This document shows, in pieces, positions 10,808 to 20,617 of a stretch of DNA of 64,000 nucleotides. The stretch covers positions 12,851,389 to 12,915,388 of the forward strand of contig NC_063436.1 of the NCBI RefSeq assembly GCF_020379485.1, given 5' to 3'. Made by a program: the position numbers and the translations under genes. The DNA is from Brassica napus (taxonomy: Eukaryota > Streptophyta > Magnoliopsida > Brassicales > Brassicaceae). How positions within the stretch are numbered: the first letter of the stretch is position 1; the number at the start of each line of letters is the position of its first letter. Below the pieces are notes generated by a model, which saw only the letters and a list, made by a program, of their open reading frames with translations, did not search any database and had not been told where the DNA came from.

Positions 10808-11067
10808 GGGTGTGATTGGTGACCAAGGGAATGAGGAGGAACACTATGTTCCTTAATATTCCTTAAAATTTTTACCATTATTTACGAGGAATAGATTTTC
10901 CTTTTCATTCATCTTCGTTCCTTTATTTGTAGAGAATTATAGAACAAATCAATTCCTCATTAATTTTGATAAGGAACCATCATTCTTCATCATTCCTAAT
11001 ATTTTATTCCTACTCGTTCATTTCCTATTCGTTTCTATTGTTCCTATGATGGTTACCGGTCACACCT
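10808..11067. mobile_element. MITE of about 260 bp
   Basis: Terminal inverted repeats GGGTGTGATTGGTGACCA (left) and, on the other strand, AGGTGTGACCGGTAACCA (right) bound an AT-rich core rich in ATTCCT/AGGAAT motifs. Flanking ATA occurs on both sides (10805-10807 and 11068-11070), fitting a 3-bp target duplication of the PIF/Harbinger type. No coding capacity. Confidence 0.65.
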
Positions 11068-12900
11068 ATAATATTTTCGCCAAGATTAAGGTAAACAGAA
11101 GAGATCCTACGTGGAAAAGTGAGTGTTTGTGAATGTTTCATCTTGGTTATCGGTCATTTCTTTATATACAAACTCTCTTTCTCTTTTTTTTTTAAGTCGG
11201 GGCAGACTTAAGCCGACTTGAACTCAATTGAGCCGAGTTTTGTTTGGTAAACAAAAATTTTACACTTAGTAATCAGAATATTTTGAAGAGTTTTTTTTTT
11301 TTTTTGAAAAGGAATATTTTGAAGAGTTTTAACTAAGAACTTATGAAAAGATGGTGTTTACGGCAAGAACAAGATAAACACAATCAGAATATTTGACATT
11401 TTTATTGGATAAATTTGTTAATTTCGTTTCAGCTGTTTCGTTCATGATATATTTCTTAACTACCATATAAATTTCACAACATGTATTGTTGGGACACAAA
11501 AATTTCCCTCCACAGTTTGGATTATGCTACAAAACTTGTTTTATAACACATGAACCATTTCATATTAGGAAACCCAGTTGTATTTGACACCAAATCTACA
11601 TGATATCTCACATTTAATGCAACAAATCTGTTTATATAACTCATTTTTAACTATAATTTATACTTAAACATAAACATCAACAAATCTGGTTATATTTAAA
11701 TAAAACCAATTATATTAAACATATATAGAAAATACATAACATTATCCAGTTGTTAAATTATATCTAACCATCAAAAACAAAAAAAACAACATGCCAGATA
11801 CATACTGATTTTCATGCACATTACACCATACTAACAATATTTATGTCAAGGAATATTTTAAATACCCACAAACATTTCCAACTACTTCATAAGACGCTTC
11901 ATCCACCTAGATGGTTTTGCATCTTTCATGATCACCTTCGTTAGATCAAATGAAGGACATTCATATTGGAAATTTGAGTGCTCGGTAGTCACCGATAGAA
12001 ATAGATACTTGTTTGTCACTGATCGAACCTGGCTGCATCTACCTGGATAGAAACATTATTCATTAACATTTTTTTATCAGACTAATAATAAAATAAATGG
12101 AATAACCAGTTAGTATTTTTAGAATTTGATGTTTTAATTACAATTTGGTCATTTAAACTTATATCGTTTATTTATGGTCATGTTAACCATTTATTTTATA
12201 AACGTTCTATTATTATGTATAATATCCGGTTACATTTTCATTACCATGAACTACCCAATGTGAAGTTAAACCCAAATGAATGACATTTTTAGACCGACTT
12301 TATATCATACAATACTTGCTTCTGTTTTTTGTTATAACAATAATTAAATTTCCTGAAGCTTTTACATGTTGATCCACCTCCTCCTCATTAAAACTAGTTG
12401 ATCTTAAATTAAAAATCAAATCTTTTTCTTGATCAAAAAAAAAAAAAAACCAACTCCCAAATAATTATAAATCTAAATTAATTATTCATATTCATCTCAT
12501 AAAAACCATCTTGAAAAAAGAACATGAGATATTAATATTATTAGACTGACTCATCTCAAATCAAAAATCAAAACCCTTAATTAGTGTATTTATTGGCTTG
12601 AGCGAGCCTGTTAATCAAATTTTGTGATTAGAATTAGGCGTTAGCACGCACGTAGTGTTTACAGAAAAGGAAAATCAATTTGTAATTTCCTTTTTTCGTT
12701 ACTCTTCTCCAAAGCTCCAATCTCTCCCTCTGCTATACATACAAACGAGATCAGACTCATTATTAACGATTATTTACTCTTTGTTGACTCCGATCAAATT
12801 ACGTTTATTGTTTTTCCTATTTCAATTAGGTTAGTGTCGCCGTCGTTCTTTTCGTCACTGCCTCGATCAGGCGAGAGACAACAATTAAGCCACAGAAGCT
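11068..12900. other. Gene-free spacer upstream of the HAD gene
   Basis: AT-rich DNA without a supportable gene. The last 200 bp, with a C/T-rich stretch around 12700-12740, is the likely promoter and leader of the gene starting at 12901. Confidence 0.45.
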
Positions 12901-13602
12901 ATGTCGTTTATAAAGCAATTCTTTAGTTTATTCGATAAAACCAAACCCTCCTGTCTGAACAAAGAGAAAAAGAAGAAGAAGAAACTCCACCTAGTGCTTG
13001 ACTTGGATCACACTCTTCTCCATTCTATCCATGTGTCAAAGCTTTCTCAGAAAGAAAAATATCTAACCGAAGAAGTTGGTTCAAGGGTTGATCTATGGAA
13101 GTTCGACAAAGGCAATCCCAACGAGCATCTCATAAAGTTACGACCTTTCCTTGACGAGTTTCTGCGAGAAGCCGACAAGCTTTTCTACATGTACGTTTAC
13201 ACGATGGGCACTTACCGGTACGCGCAGAATGTACTGAGTTTGATTGATCCAGACAAAGTATATTTCGGAGATAGAGTGATAACCAGAGAAAAAAGCCCTC
13301 ATAAGAAGACACTTGATCTTCTCTCTGCTGATAAACGAAGAGTGGTCATTGTTGATGACACGAGTAGTGTTTGGCCGCAACACAATAAGAGAAACTTGTT
13401 GGAGATCGCAAAGTACAATTATTTCAGAGACGGGATGAAGTGGGAATCTTACGCAGAGAAGAAGAGAGACGAGAGTCGAAGCAAAGGAGCGTTGTCTAAT
13501 GTTCTGAAACTCCTTCAACAAGCTCATACAAGATTCGAAGATTTGGATTCTAACGACTTGAGGCTCTTGATACGTGATCCTTGTACACTGTGTTGCTTTT
13601 GA
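12901..13602 (+). CDS. FCP1/CTD-phosphatase-like HAD protein
   Basis: A single-exon gene of 233 codons. After a short basic N-terminus (KEKKKKKK, residues 21-28) comes [12 protein letters not shown] with the catalytic DxDxT at D34/D36. Then [15 protein letters not shown] and [11 protein letters not shown] follow, as in the FCP1 homology domain, with [12 protein letters not shown] as the acidic metal-binding motif. Members dephosphorylate serines of the RNA polymerase II C-terminal tail. The protein has only the catalytic domain with no BRCT, like a group of short Brassicaceae CPL-like HAD proteins whose substrates are not established. It is not one of the genes I expect at this place in A. 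thaliana, so it may have moved here. All key catalytic residues look intact. Confidence 0.8.
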   Translation: MSFIKQFFSLFDKTKPSCLNKEKKKKKKLHLVLDLDHTLLHSIHVSKLSQKEKYLTEEVGSRVDLWKFDKGNPNEHLIKLRPFLDEFLREADKLFYMYVYTMGTYRYAQNVLSLIDPDKVYFGDRVITREKSPHKKTLDLLSADKRRVVIVDDTSSVWPQHNKRNLLEIAKYNYFRDGMKWESYAEKKRDESRSKGALSNVLKLLQQAHTRFEDLDSNDLRLLIRDPCTLCCF

Positions 13603-13902
13603 CTCCACTTTTCACTGTCAATAAGTCTAAGTGTAATGTTTTTTTTTTTATTGTAAACTAAAAGCTACATTTTATAATCTGAAATACTAATTTGTTTATT
13701 TCATCTAGAAAACTTCTATTTTTGTTTGCAATTTCTCACATAATAACAAATGCATAACTGTTAGAAACAAAAAGAGCATTGTGTTAGAAACAAGCCATTA
13801 ATTCTTCTTTTCTACAATGTTAGGACACAATGTAATCCGAATCAGGTTTTTTTCCTCTTCCTACAAGACACACACATTGATAATACAGAGACATGTATTT
13901 CA

Positions 13903-15403
13903 TCACTTCATGTTCATCCTAGAATCTGCTGAGTTATCCCACACAGGTGTGAGAGGCTTCCTGCTAATTTCTGGACTGCCGCTAAACTCAAGCATCTTCT
14001 CGATTGGGCTGCTCATCATCTTTGGACATCTTCTCTTGTTTGACTGTAATACAATAACAGTCTCTAAGTTAGATCAAATAAAAGCCATGTTTAAGAACAT
14101 TCCATAGCTGCTTTTCATTTTTACCTTAGTAGATGCGCTTTTGTGGCTTGTCTCAGAAGAACCAAGAGGGCTTTGCTGCTGCTGCTGCTGCCTTAACAAC
14201 TTGCGATTTTCTTTATCCAGCTTTCGGTTTTGTATGCTCACAAGTTCTGCCTGTTTATAAGTTAAGTGGAATGCTTTCAGAAAAAAAGAAGAATAAAGAG
14301 TGTTGTTGTTTTATTTATATTACCTCTTGCTCGGCTTTAGCGAGATTCTGGATGATGCATTCCCTTTCTTTTTCAAATTTCTTTGCCACCGAAACTAAAG
14401 ACAGAACCTTTTGCGTTGAAGGCTTTAACCGATCCCATTTGCTCAACAAGGCTTGGCAGGATTGGTCTTGAACGTTTGCCTCTAAGAACAGACGCCCGAT
14501 GGTATTTTCATCTTTGCTTATGAGTGATCCCAGAACTGAATCAAGTAAATCTTCTTCTTGTGGTGAGCAGTTGTTATCAACCTTTTGAGGGGGAAAAAAT
14601 GAAAACACATTAAGGTTAAAGTTGATGAAGAACACAAAGACGTTATATTTTGAGCTGAAAAGATATGAAGTAAAAGCTATGAACACTAATCAAGAATTGA
14701 ACAAACAATCACTGAAGAATCAAAGACAAACCTTACAGGTTTCAACAATGCAAGATCAGTAAGTGCCAAAAAAGCAAACTAATTTACTTAATACGAATAA
14801 AAATTCTTACTTGCTCAATCCCAATTTGTCGTTGCTTACAAAGCTGCAATTCCTCAGACATTCTAGCAACTTCCTCTTCCAATTCACGAACTCTAGCTTC
14901 TGCATCTCTCGCCCTCTCATCCGATTCGTTCCCGAACTCCATCAAGGCGTCACGGTCTTGATGATAAAGCAAGCACTCTCTTTCCCATTTCTTACACTGC
15001 CTCAACAAGTTTCCGCATTCCTCCGCCAGTTTCTGGTTCTCCTCCACGAACTTCTTCAACGCCTGTGCGTTCATACTCGCTTCCGACTAAAAAAAGATCA
15101 GATCTTTAGTCAGTTACAATCTACTACAAACGAAATAAAGAAAACCCCGAACGAGTTACTAACCCTAACTCGGTCTAGCACTTGGTCTTTCTCCTTTGAT
15201 CTGGAGAGGAGAGCCAGGTACTGATCTCGGAGACGGCGCTGTGATTCTTCAGCCGTAAGAAGCTTCTTTTGGAGAGATTCGATTGAGATGGGAAGTCCTA
15301 AGGAGTGATCGATGGTGTCTTTGATGTAGTCGTCGACTTCTGGCGAGAGATTCATTCTCCTCCTCGTTTCTGTTTCGTCTGAATCGATTCTCTCGCTTCT
15401 CAT
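13903..15403 (-). CDS. Coiled-coil protein of unknown function (At4g09060-like), five exons
   Basis: Exons, in order: 15403-15164, 15086-14811, 14581-14324, 14250-14125 and 14043-13903, all with GT..AG borders and phase 0, giving 346 residues. The N-terminus (SPEVDDYIKDTIDHSLGLPI) leads into long helical heptad stretches (RLRDQYLALLSRSKEKDQVL; LVEENQKLAEE-like; ARVRELEEEVARMSEELQL). A glutamine run (QQQQQQ) precedes a Ser/Pro-rich C-terminus containing SSPIEKMLEFSGSPEISRKP. There is no catalytic domain; a structural or adaptor role is only a guess. A possible 24-nt extra exon around 14734-14711 (reading TDLALLKP) has a good donor but no AG acceptor, so I left it out. Start 15403 is the first ATG; 15355 is an alternative. 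Confidence 0.8.
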
Positions 15404-15634
15404 GGTCAGTTTTCAAGAACAAGAAACGAATTAAGAATGAGAGCTGAGGATTTGGCAAGAAAGCACACTGAGGAAAATTGCAGAGAGAGAGAAGTGAGGG
15501 TGGATTCAAAATGAAGTAGCCGTTACAACTTGTAATAATTGAAATCTTTATGACACGTGGCAAGTTATTATTGCTGAGGAATTTGGCTCCTATCGCAATC
15601 TTTTTTTTTGCCCAAAATATAATTTTATTAATGA

Positions 15635-16009
15635 TCAAAGTAATCGTTTGACATCCCTTATAAATTCGGGAACATAACTGTAATAATGGAAAAAGGAAAA
15701 TGATGGTATGACTTGTTTTGCAAGGATGTCTGCACATAGGTTTGAATTTCTGTTTGTCCAACAGAACTTGATCTCCTCAAACTTTGTTGCCCATCTCCAA
15801 ATATCTCGGATCCAGTTCGTAACATCTATGTTTGTAGTCTCTCCATTGGCCAATTTCGTTACATTAATATTATCTCCTTCAAAGATAACATGTCTGTATC
15901 CTTTGTTCCAGCAGTTCATCATTGCAAGTAGTAAGGCTTGTAATTCTCCTTTTAAAACTGTTTTTGGTTGTTGATTTGAAGCGTGGGCCGCTCCTTTGAA
16001 AATCCCCAC
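15635..16009 (-). pseudogene. LINE RNase H-like (RVT_3) relic
   Basis: An open stretch of about 124 codons reads LKGELQALLLAMMNCWNKGY, FEGDNINVTKLANG and NSNLCADILAKQ. It matches the RNase H-like C-terminus of plant non-LTR retrotransposons (compare AEMEALLWAMEC and KADSLARS in the LINE at 56-61 kb). It lacks the N-terminal TDGS segment and the reverse transcriptase, so it is a 3' fragment. It sits 230 bp upstream of the coiled-coil gene. Confidence 0.8.
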
Positions 16010-16463
16010 CGAGTAACCCTAAAATTATTTTTGCTGCGCCTTACTATCTTTAAGGCTACAACATGGGGAAGCTATTTATTACATATTGTTGTCTTAACTA
16101 GCTATTCATTTGAGTTTTCCTCCGTACTACACTTTGTTTCAAATAATGTAGGTGGGGATACCATTGAATACATAGATGATTTGTATGAAAAGATCTAAAT
16201 ATAATGTAAACACTTACTTAAACTGAATTTCTTTGATAATTTGTCTTTTCAAATCAGCAAATCGTTAAAAACGAATCAAAGAGGGATGAAAAAGATAGGT
16301 GTGATTACCATATTGTATTAAAATTTGGATTTTTCTGGAAGAGAGCTCCAAAGTTTTTATTAAATTAAGCGATTTAGAAATTTCACTATATTGAACTATA
16401 TAATACGGTAAAAAGACATATATGGCTTGGAAAATGATAAATGACTGATCTAAAGTGCAGATT

Positions 16464-16835
16464 TCACTTGTGTGTAGGTGGGTTAGGAACGATGCGAGCG
16501 CAAATTTCCTTGAGGTAAGGTGGGAAGAATGGGTTCAGTGGAAACATTTGAGGCCAACAATTTGCATCTAAGGATGAGAACACCTTGCAACACGGGGCTT
16601 CAAGATTTTCAAATTTGCCAGAAAGAATTGAATTGGATATTTGGAGCACACATCCCTCGACATTGAAAAGAGACGACCAACATTTTACCAAATCAATAGG
16701 TAAACCCAGAGGAAAAAGTGCAGGTATTGTTGCTGGGGGTTGCACTTGAGCTACTCTTTCAGTGGCAAAAGTTACAGCCCAAAGAGATGCAAGTAAGATC
16801 ATCGAGAAAGAAACTTTGCTTCCCATTTTTCTCAT
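16464..16835 (-). CDS. ECA1-type prolamin-like cysteine-rich secreted protein
   Basis: A single-exon gene of 123 residues from the ATG at 16835 (a second ATG at 16826 gives MGSKVSFSMILL). An N-terminal signal peptide is followed by a mature part with six cysteines in the order C-x9-C-x19-CC-x9-C-x18-C (CWSSLFNVEGC, APCCKVFSS, ANCWPQMFP, LKEIC). This is the prolamin-like/DUF1278 pattern of the ECA1 gametogenesis-related family, which includes the egg-cell EC1 proteins involved in sperm activation. Members are usually expressed in female gametophyte tissue; that is family knowledge, not seen here. All six cysteines are present, so the gene looks functional. Confidence 0.85.
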   Translation of the reverse strand: MRKMGSKVSFSMILLASLWAVTFATERVAQVQPPATIPALFPLGLPIDLVKCWSSLFNVEGCVLQISNSILSGKFENLEAPCCKVFSSLDANCWPQMFPLNPFFPPYLKEICARIVPNPPTHK

Positions 16836-16981
16836 CAATATTTTCACAATTTTTTTTGTTTATTTTTTTTAGAGTTTTAGATACTTGAATGATATTAGGT
16901 GTTGAAAGAATCTTAATATTTATATGATTAGAAAGGAAATTTTTTTATTAAATATATCAAAGAGTTACCTATGTGTAATTA

Positions 16982-17219
16982 CTCCCTCCGTTTCGATTTA
17001 ATTGTCGCTGTAAAGAAAAAATTTCGTTTCAAAATAAGTGTCGTTTTAGAGTTTCAATGAAAATTTTATTAATAAAATTCTCCACTTTATTTTTGATTGG
17101 TTGAAAAATGGTTAAGTGTATATGTAATTGTGTTTTTGTTTTGGAAATATACAAAATCATATGTTTTCTTAGTCCATGTGCATAAACCTAGAATTACAAT
17201 TAAAATGAAACGGAGGGAG
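16982..17219. mobile_element. Stowaway-type MITE
   Basis: It begins CTCCCTCCGTTTC and ends GAAACGGAGGGAG (perfect inverted termini) and is flanked by TA on both sides (16980-16981 and 17220-17221), the Tc1/mariner target. The 238-bp AT-rich core has no coding capacity. Confidence 0.92.
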
Positions 17220-17558
17220 TAGTATTTATTCGAATTGTAACTCCATGCAGGTTTATGAAACATTTTTTCTTATATTATGCTGAAATAAATGACTAACGCA
17301 TGGGAGTTATCATTACGGAGATAAAATTATGCGAAAGTTGGTATTGTGTTTTGGGACCCATTTAATTTTCAGTTTTTTTTGTTTACATTTTTTCTTCATA
17401 ATCAAAATTTATAAATTAATGTTCCCAATCAGCGAATCAAAAATATTCATACAACTCACAGAGATTGATCTCCAAAATTGAAACAAGGAATTTCAAGACC
17501 CTAGATGATTTGTTGGCAATACTTCTTCACAATTTTCTACCGCTACCAACAAACTTTA

Positions 17559-17784
17559 GACCATGATTATCGCAAGGGGTCATTAAGTTTTTTTTTCTAA
17601 AAAAAAAAATAATCGCGGGCCGCTACGTATCGTTGGGGCCTGCAAACAGTGCCAAACCCCCCAGTTACCGATCCTTATTTAGTGATTTTGGGGAGTGGTT
17701 TTTAAATTTTTGTGGGACCTACGCGTCAGTGAAACCCACATTTTGTCAAAAAACCTTCCTAAGAACCTTGGGATGTTCATGCTC
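17559..17784. mobile_element. Harbinger/Tourist-like MITE
   Basis: The left terminus GACCATGATTATCGCAAGG pairs with the right terminus (other strand) GAGCATGAACATCCCAAGG. TTA flanks both ends (17556-17558 and 17785-17787), as expected for PIF/Harbinger insertion. The core is unusually GC-rich for this region (CGCGGGCCGCTACG). 226 bp, non-coding. Confidence 0.8.
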
Positions 17785-18396
17785 TTAACATTGTTCTTCG
17801 TGTGCCAACCGCTATAAGCCATTGCATTTTTACGCAACAACTTTATAACTCGGGATTATCCTACAAATATTGGTAATATATTTTAGTTACAATAAATGCA
17901 AATCAAAGGATCACAAGTCAACCGAAAAACCCTAAATCCTTATTGCCAATTCATCAAATATGCCAAATTGAAGCTCTTGCCGATTTCTTTTTCAATCCTT
18001 AATCAGAAGTTATTTTTAGTTTTTCTTATTGTCTCTTGATGTAAAAAAGTTATCAATTCGAATTTGCAATTCAGACAGCTTATTTAGGAAGTCTGAATCT
18101 GACCTTTTTTTTTATTTGTATCCCATCCAGTTCGGTGTTACGTTTTACCCAATAGGTTGGTGAAAAAAAGTTATGATTTTTATGGATAATTTTTAAAATC
18201 GGGCAGTACTGCACTCTATATACAACAAAAATACATAAACACACTAACTAACTAAAACTCTCTGCTTTTTACTTTCTCTTCCTATCCCTCTCTACTCTCT
18301 CAATCTTTCTCCCAAAATTTAATTTCTATTTTTTGGTTATTTGGCAAATAAGCCATTTTAAAATTTGCATATAATTTTTGGTTGGGTTATATAATA

Positions 18397-18647
18397 CTCC
18401 CTCTGTTTTTTTATATATGACGTTTTAGAAGAATTTTTTTGTTCCATATTATTTGACGTTTTCAATTTTCTATGTAAAATTTATTACTAATTAATGTTAT
18501 ATGACCAATGATATTATACTTTCTATTTTATTATTGGTTAAATTGTGGTTAGATAAACAATTAATGATGTTTTTGTTTAGAAATTAAATGTTTTTTAATC
18601 TATGTGCACAATCATAAAACATTATATATAAAAAAAAACGGAGGGAG
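18397..18647. mobile_element. Second Stowaway-type MITE
   Basis: Termini CTCCCTCTGTTTTTTTATA and, at the right, TATAAAAAAAAACGGAGGGAG bound a 251-bp element flanked by TA (18395-18396 and 18648-18649). Its core differs from the element at 16982, so it is an independent insertion. Confidence 0.9.
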
Positions 18648-19433
18648 TAGTATTATTAAATTTTAGGTTACACAACTGTTATTAAACCATTTTCTATTTA
18701 AAATAAATGATAAATAAATTTTGTTTGAGATGGAGAATATTTAAAATGCGTTTTCATTTCGAGGTGTGCATTGTTCTTTGTGCAACATAGCTGAGAACTC
18801 AAGCCTTTTTTCAAAAAAAAAAAAAAACATAGCTGAGAACTCTTATACTTCCTATGATTTTTGTTGAGATATTGCTCCTCTCATTTCCAGTATTGGTGGT
18901 TGGGTTAAGTGCGCTTCAAATGAAAGGCAATTAACTCGTTGCGATACCAATTTATTTCCTCCGTCGAACGATTCAACTATTTTGTAAACCTTTGGTAAAT
19001 CCTTAACGGGAATTGGTAAGGGTTGTATTATTTTACTTTGTTTTAATTCATTTTTGCTATAAACTGTTGTATGTATAAAAAAATTTAGATCCTTTTTAAA
19101 AAGAAAATTTTTGAAGTAGGATTAGGATTAGGCCAAAAACTCTCCGAAAAGGTCTTTATGCGTAGTCAACAAGTTAATAGATGGAACGAGTGAACTCGTA
19201 CTTGTTTGACGTCTACGGTGAACCCATGGAATCCTTCAAAGTCAGCGACCAAAACAAATCTACTTAATCAAATCTAATTCAATATTTGTTGTCGTGACGG
19301 GCAGATCTTATTGATCCACCAATCATAATCGTCTAGTAGTATTTTTTTTTTTTGGGTCAAAAATCGTCTAGTAGTATAACGACTTCTTTATCTCGCTCTA
19401 CACGGAAACATGGAGCTCAAGTGATCCAACATT
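18648..19433. other. Upstream region of the ATL gene
   Basis: AT-rich spacer with no gene. A 16-bp block (TCGTCTAGTAGTATTT-like) is repeated with a poly-T between copies around 19330-19380. No clear TATA box could be assigned. Confidence 0.4.
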
Positions 19434-20453
19434 ATGACTATCTTCAGGAGAGATCTCAGCCATAGGTTCGTTTTATGTGTTTTATTACCGCTTTTCATTT
19501 TCCAATTCCTGCCTAACGCAACCTGCCAGCAACAGTCAGAATCCAAAGCCAGGGCGGAATCAGTAATTGGGATCGTTTTGCTTTCTATGTTCCTATTATG
19601 TATAGTCGGTTGCTGCTTCTTCTACGCATGCCAGAGTGCAGAGGTTGAGTCGGGAAGCCGTCAAGTGCTGCACACTAGAGCAAGGCATGGGCTCGACAAG
19701 GACATCATCGAGTCCTTCCCATTTTTCCTTTACTCAGAGATTAAAGGGCTCAAGATAGGCAAAGGCGGAGTGGAATGTGCAATTTGTCTAAACGAGTTTG
19801 ATGATGAAGAAACGCTACGTTGGATGCCTCCTTGTAGTCACACTTTCCATGCTAGCTGCATCGATGTATGGCTCTCTTCTTGGTCCACATGTCCGGTCTG
19901 TCGTGTAAATCTGTCTCTGAAACCTGGTGAGAGCTTTCCATATCCGAGCATGGATCTTGAAACGGGAAACGTACAGAGAGGTGTTCAAGAATCCCCCGAC
20001 GATATAAGCTTGACAGGTAACAACACTTCAAATTATACAACACCTCGATCGAGATCTACAGGGTTATTGTCTAGCTGGCGTATGGCTGAGATGTTCGTCC
20101 CTAGATCTCATTCGACGGGACGTTCAGTGGTTCAAATTGGCGAGAATCTAGACCGATTCACACTGCAGTTACCCGATGAGGTGCAAAGACAATTGGCTAG
20201 CTTGCATCCGACAAGGAAAAGCCACATGGCCTTACCTGAAGCCAGGAGTTCGAGACAGGGCTACAGGAGCGGCAGCGTTGGAAGCGAGAGTAGCAGTTTC
20301 TCTCAGGGACGACAAACATTTCGGCGGGCCCTATCTATGTCATTCTCTTCTGGTAGGTCCACACTTGGCAAGCACGTCCGAGAGACTTCCCAAACGAAGG
20401 ACAAAGATTCTGGTGAACGGTCGTTTGAACGCCTCATGCCAGAGAAGGTCTAA
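19434..20453 (+). CDS. ATL-family RING-H2 E3 ubiquitin ligase
   Basis: A single-exon gene of 339 residues. An N-terminal signal-like stretch (residues ~11-31) is followed by a transmembrane helix at ~44-67 (VIGIVLLSMFLLCIVGCCFF). The GLD motif is GLDKDIIESFP (86-96). The RING-H2 uses C115, C118, C134, H136, H139, C142, C153 and C156, with the Trp of DVWLSSWSTCPVC that contacts the E2. The Ser/Arg-rich C-terminal half is typical of this subgroup. ATLs are membrane-anchored ubiquitin ligases, often induced by stress or elicitors. A. thaliana has several tandem ATL genes beside MLH1 (ATL35-38 group, as I recall); only one copy is present here. Catalytic residues are all intact. Confidence 0.92.
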   Translation: MTIFRRDLSHRFVLCVLLPLFIFQFLPNATCQQQSESKARAESVIGIVLLSMFLLCIVGCCFFYACQSAEVESGSRQVLHTRARHGLDKDIIESFPFFLYSEIKGLKIGKGGVECAICLNEFDDEETLRWMPPCSHTFHASCIDVWLSSWSTCPVCRVNLSLKPGESFPYPSMDLETGNVQRGVQESPDDISLTGNNTSNYTTPRSRSTGLLSSWRMAEMFVPRSHSTGRSVVQIGENLDRFTLQLPDEVQRQLASLHPTRKSHMALPEARSSRQGYRSGSVGSESSSFSQGRQTFRRALSMSFSSGRSTLGKHVRETSQTKDKDSGERSFERLMPEKV

Positions 20454-20617
20454 CAGATAATCTATCTACTTTTTTTTTCTTCAATGGATAAAACTAAGTC
20501 ACAAGTCTGATGATTATGGTTGATATCATCCATGCGTGCCACAGATTGGTTTAACCATAAACTGGTTCTAGTACTTTATAAGAGTCTGTAAACATAGTTA
20601 GCACAAATGGAATTGGA

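Noticed and set aside
13138..13608. 156-codon minus-strand frame over the HAD gene
   Set aside because: Antisense shadow of the phosphatase gene, with no independent protein features.
14711..14734. 24-nt microexon (TDLALLKP) in the coiled-coil gene
   Set aside because: The donor site is good and the phase fits, but no AG acceptor precedes it; splicing without it is also in phase.
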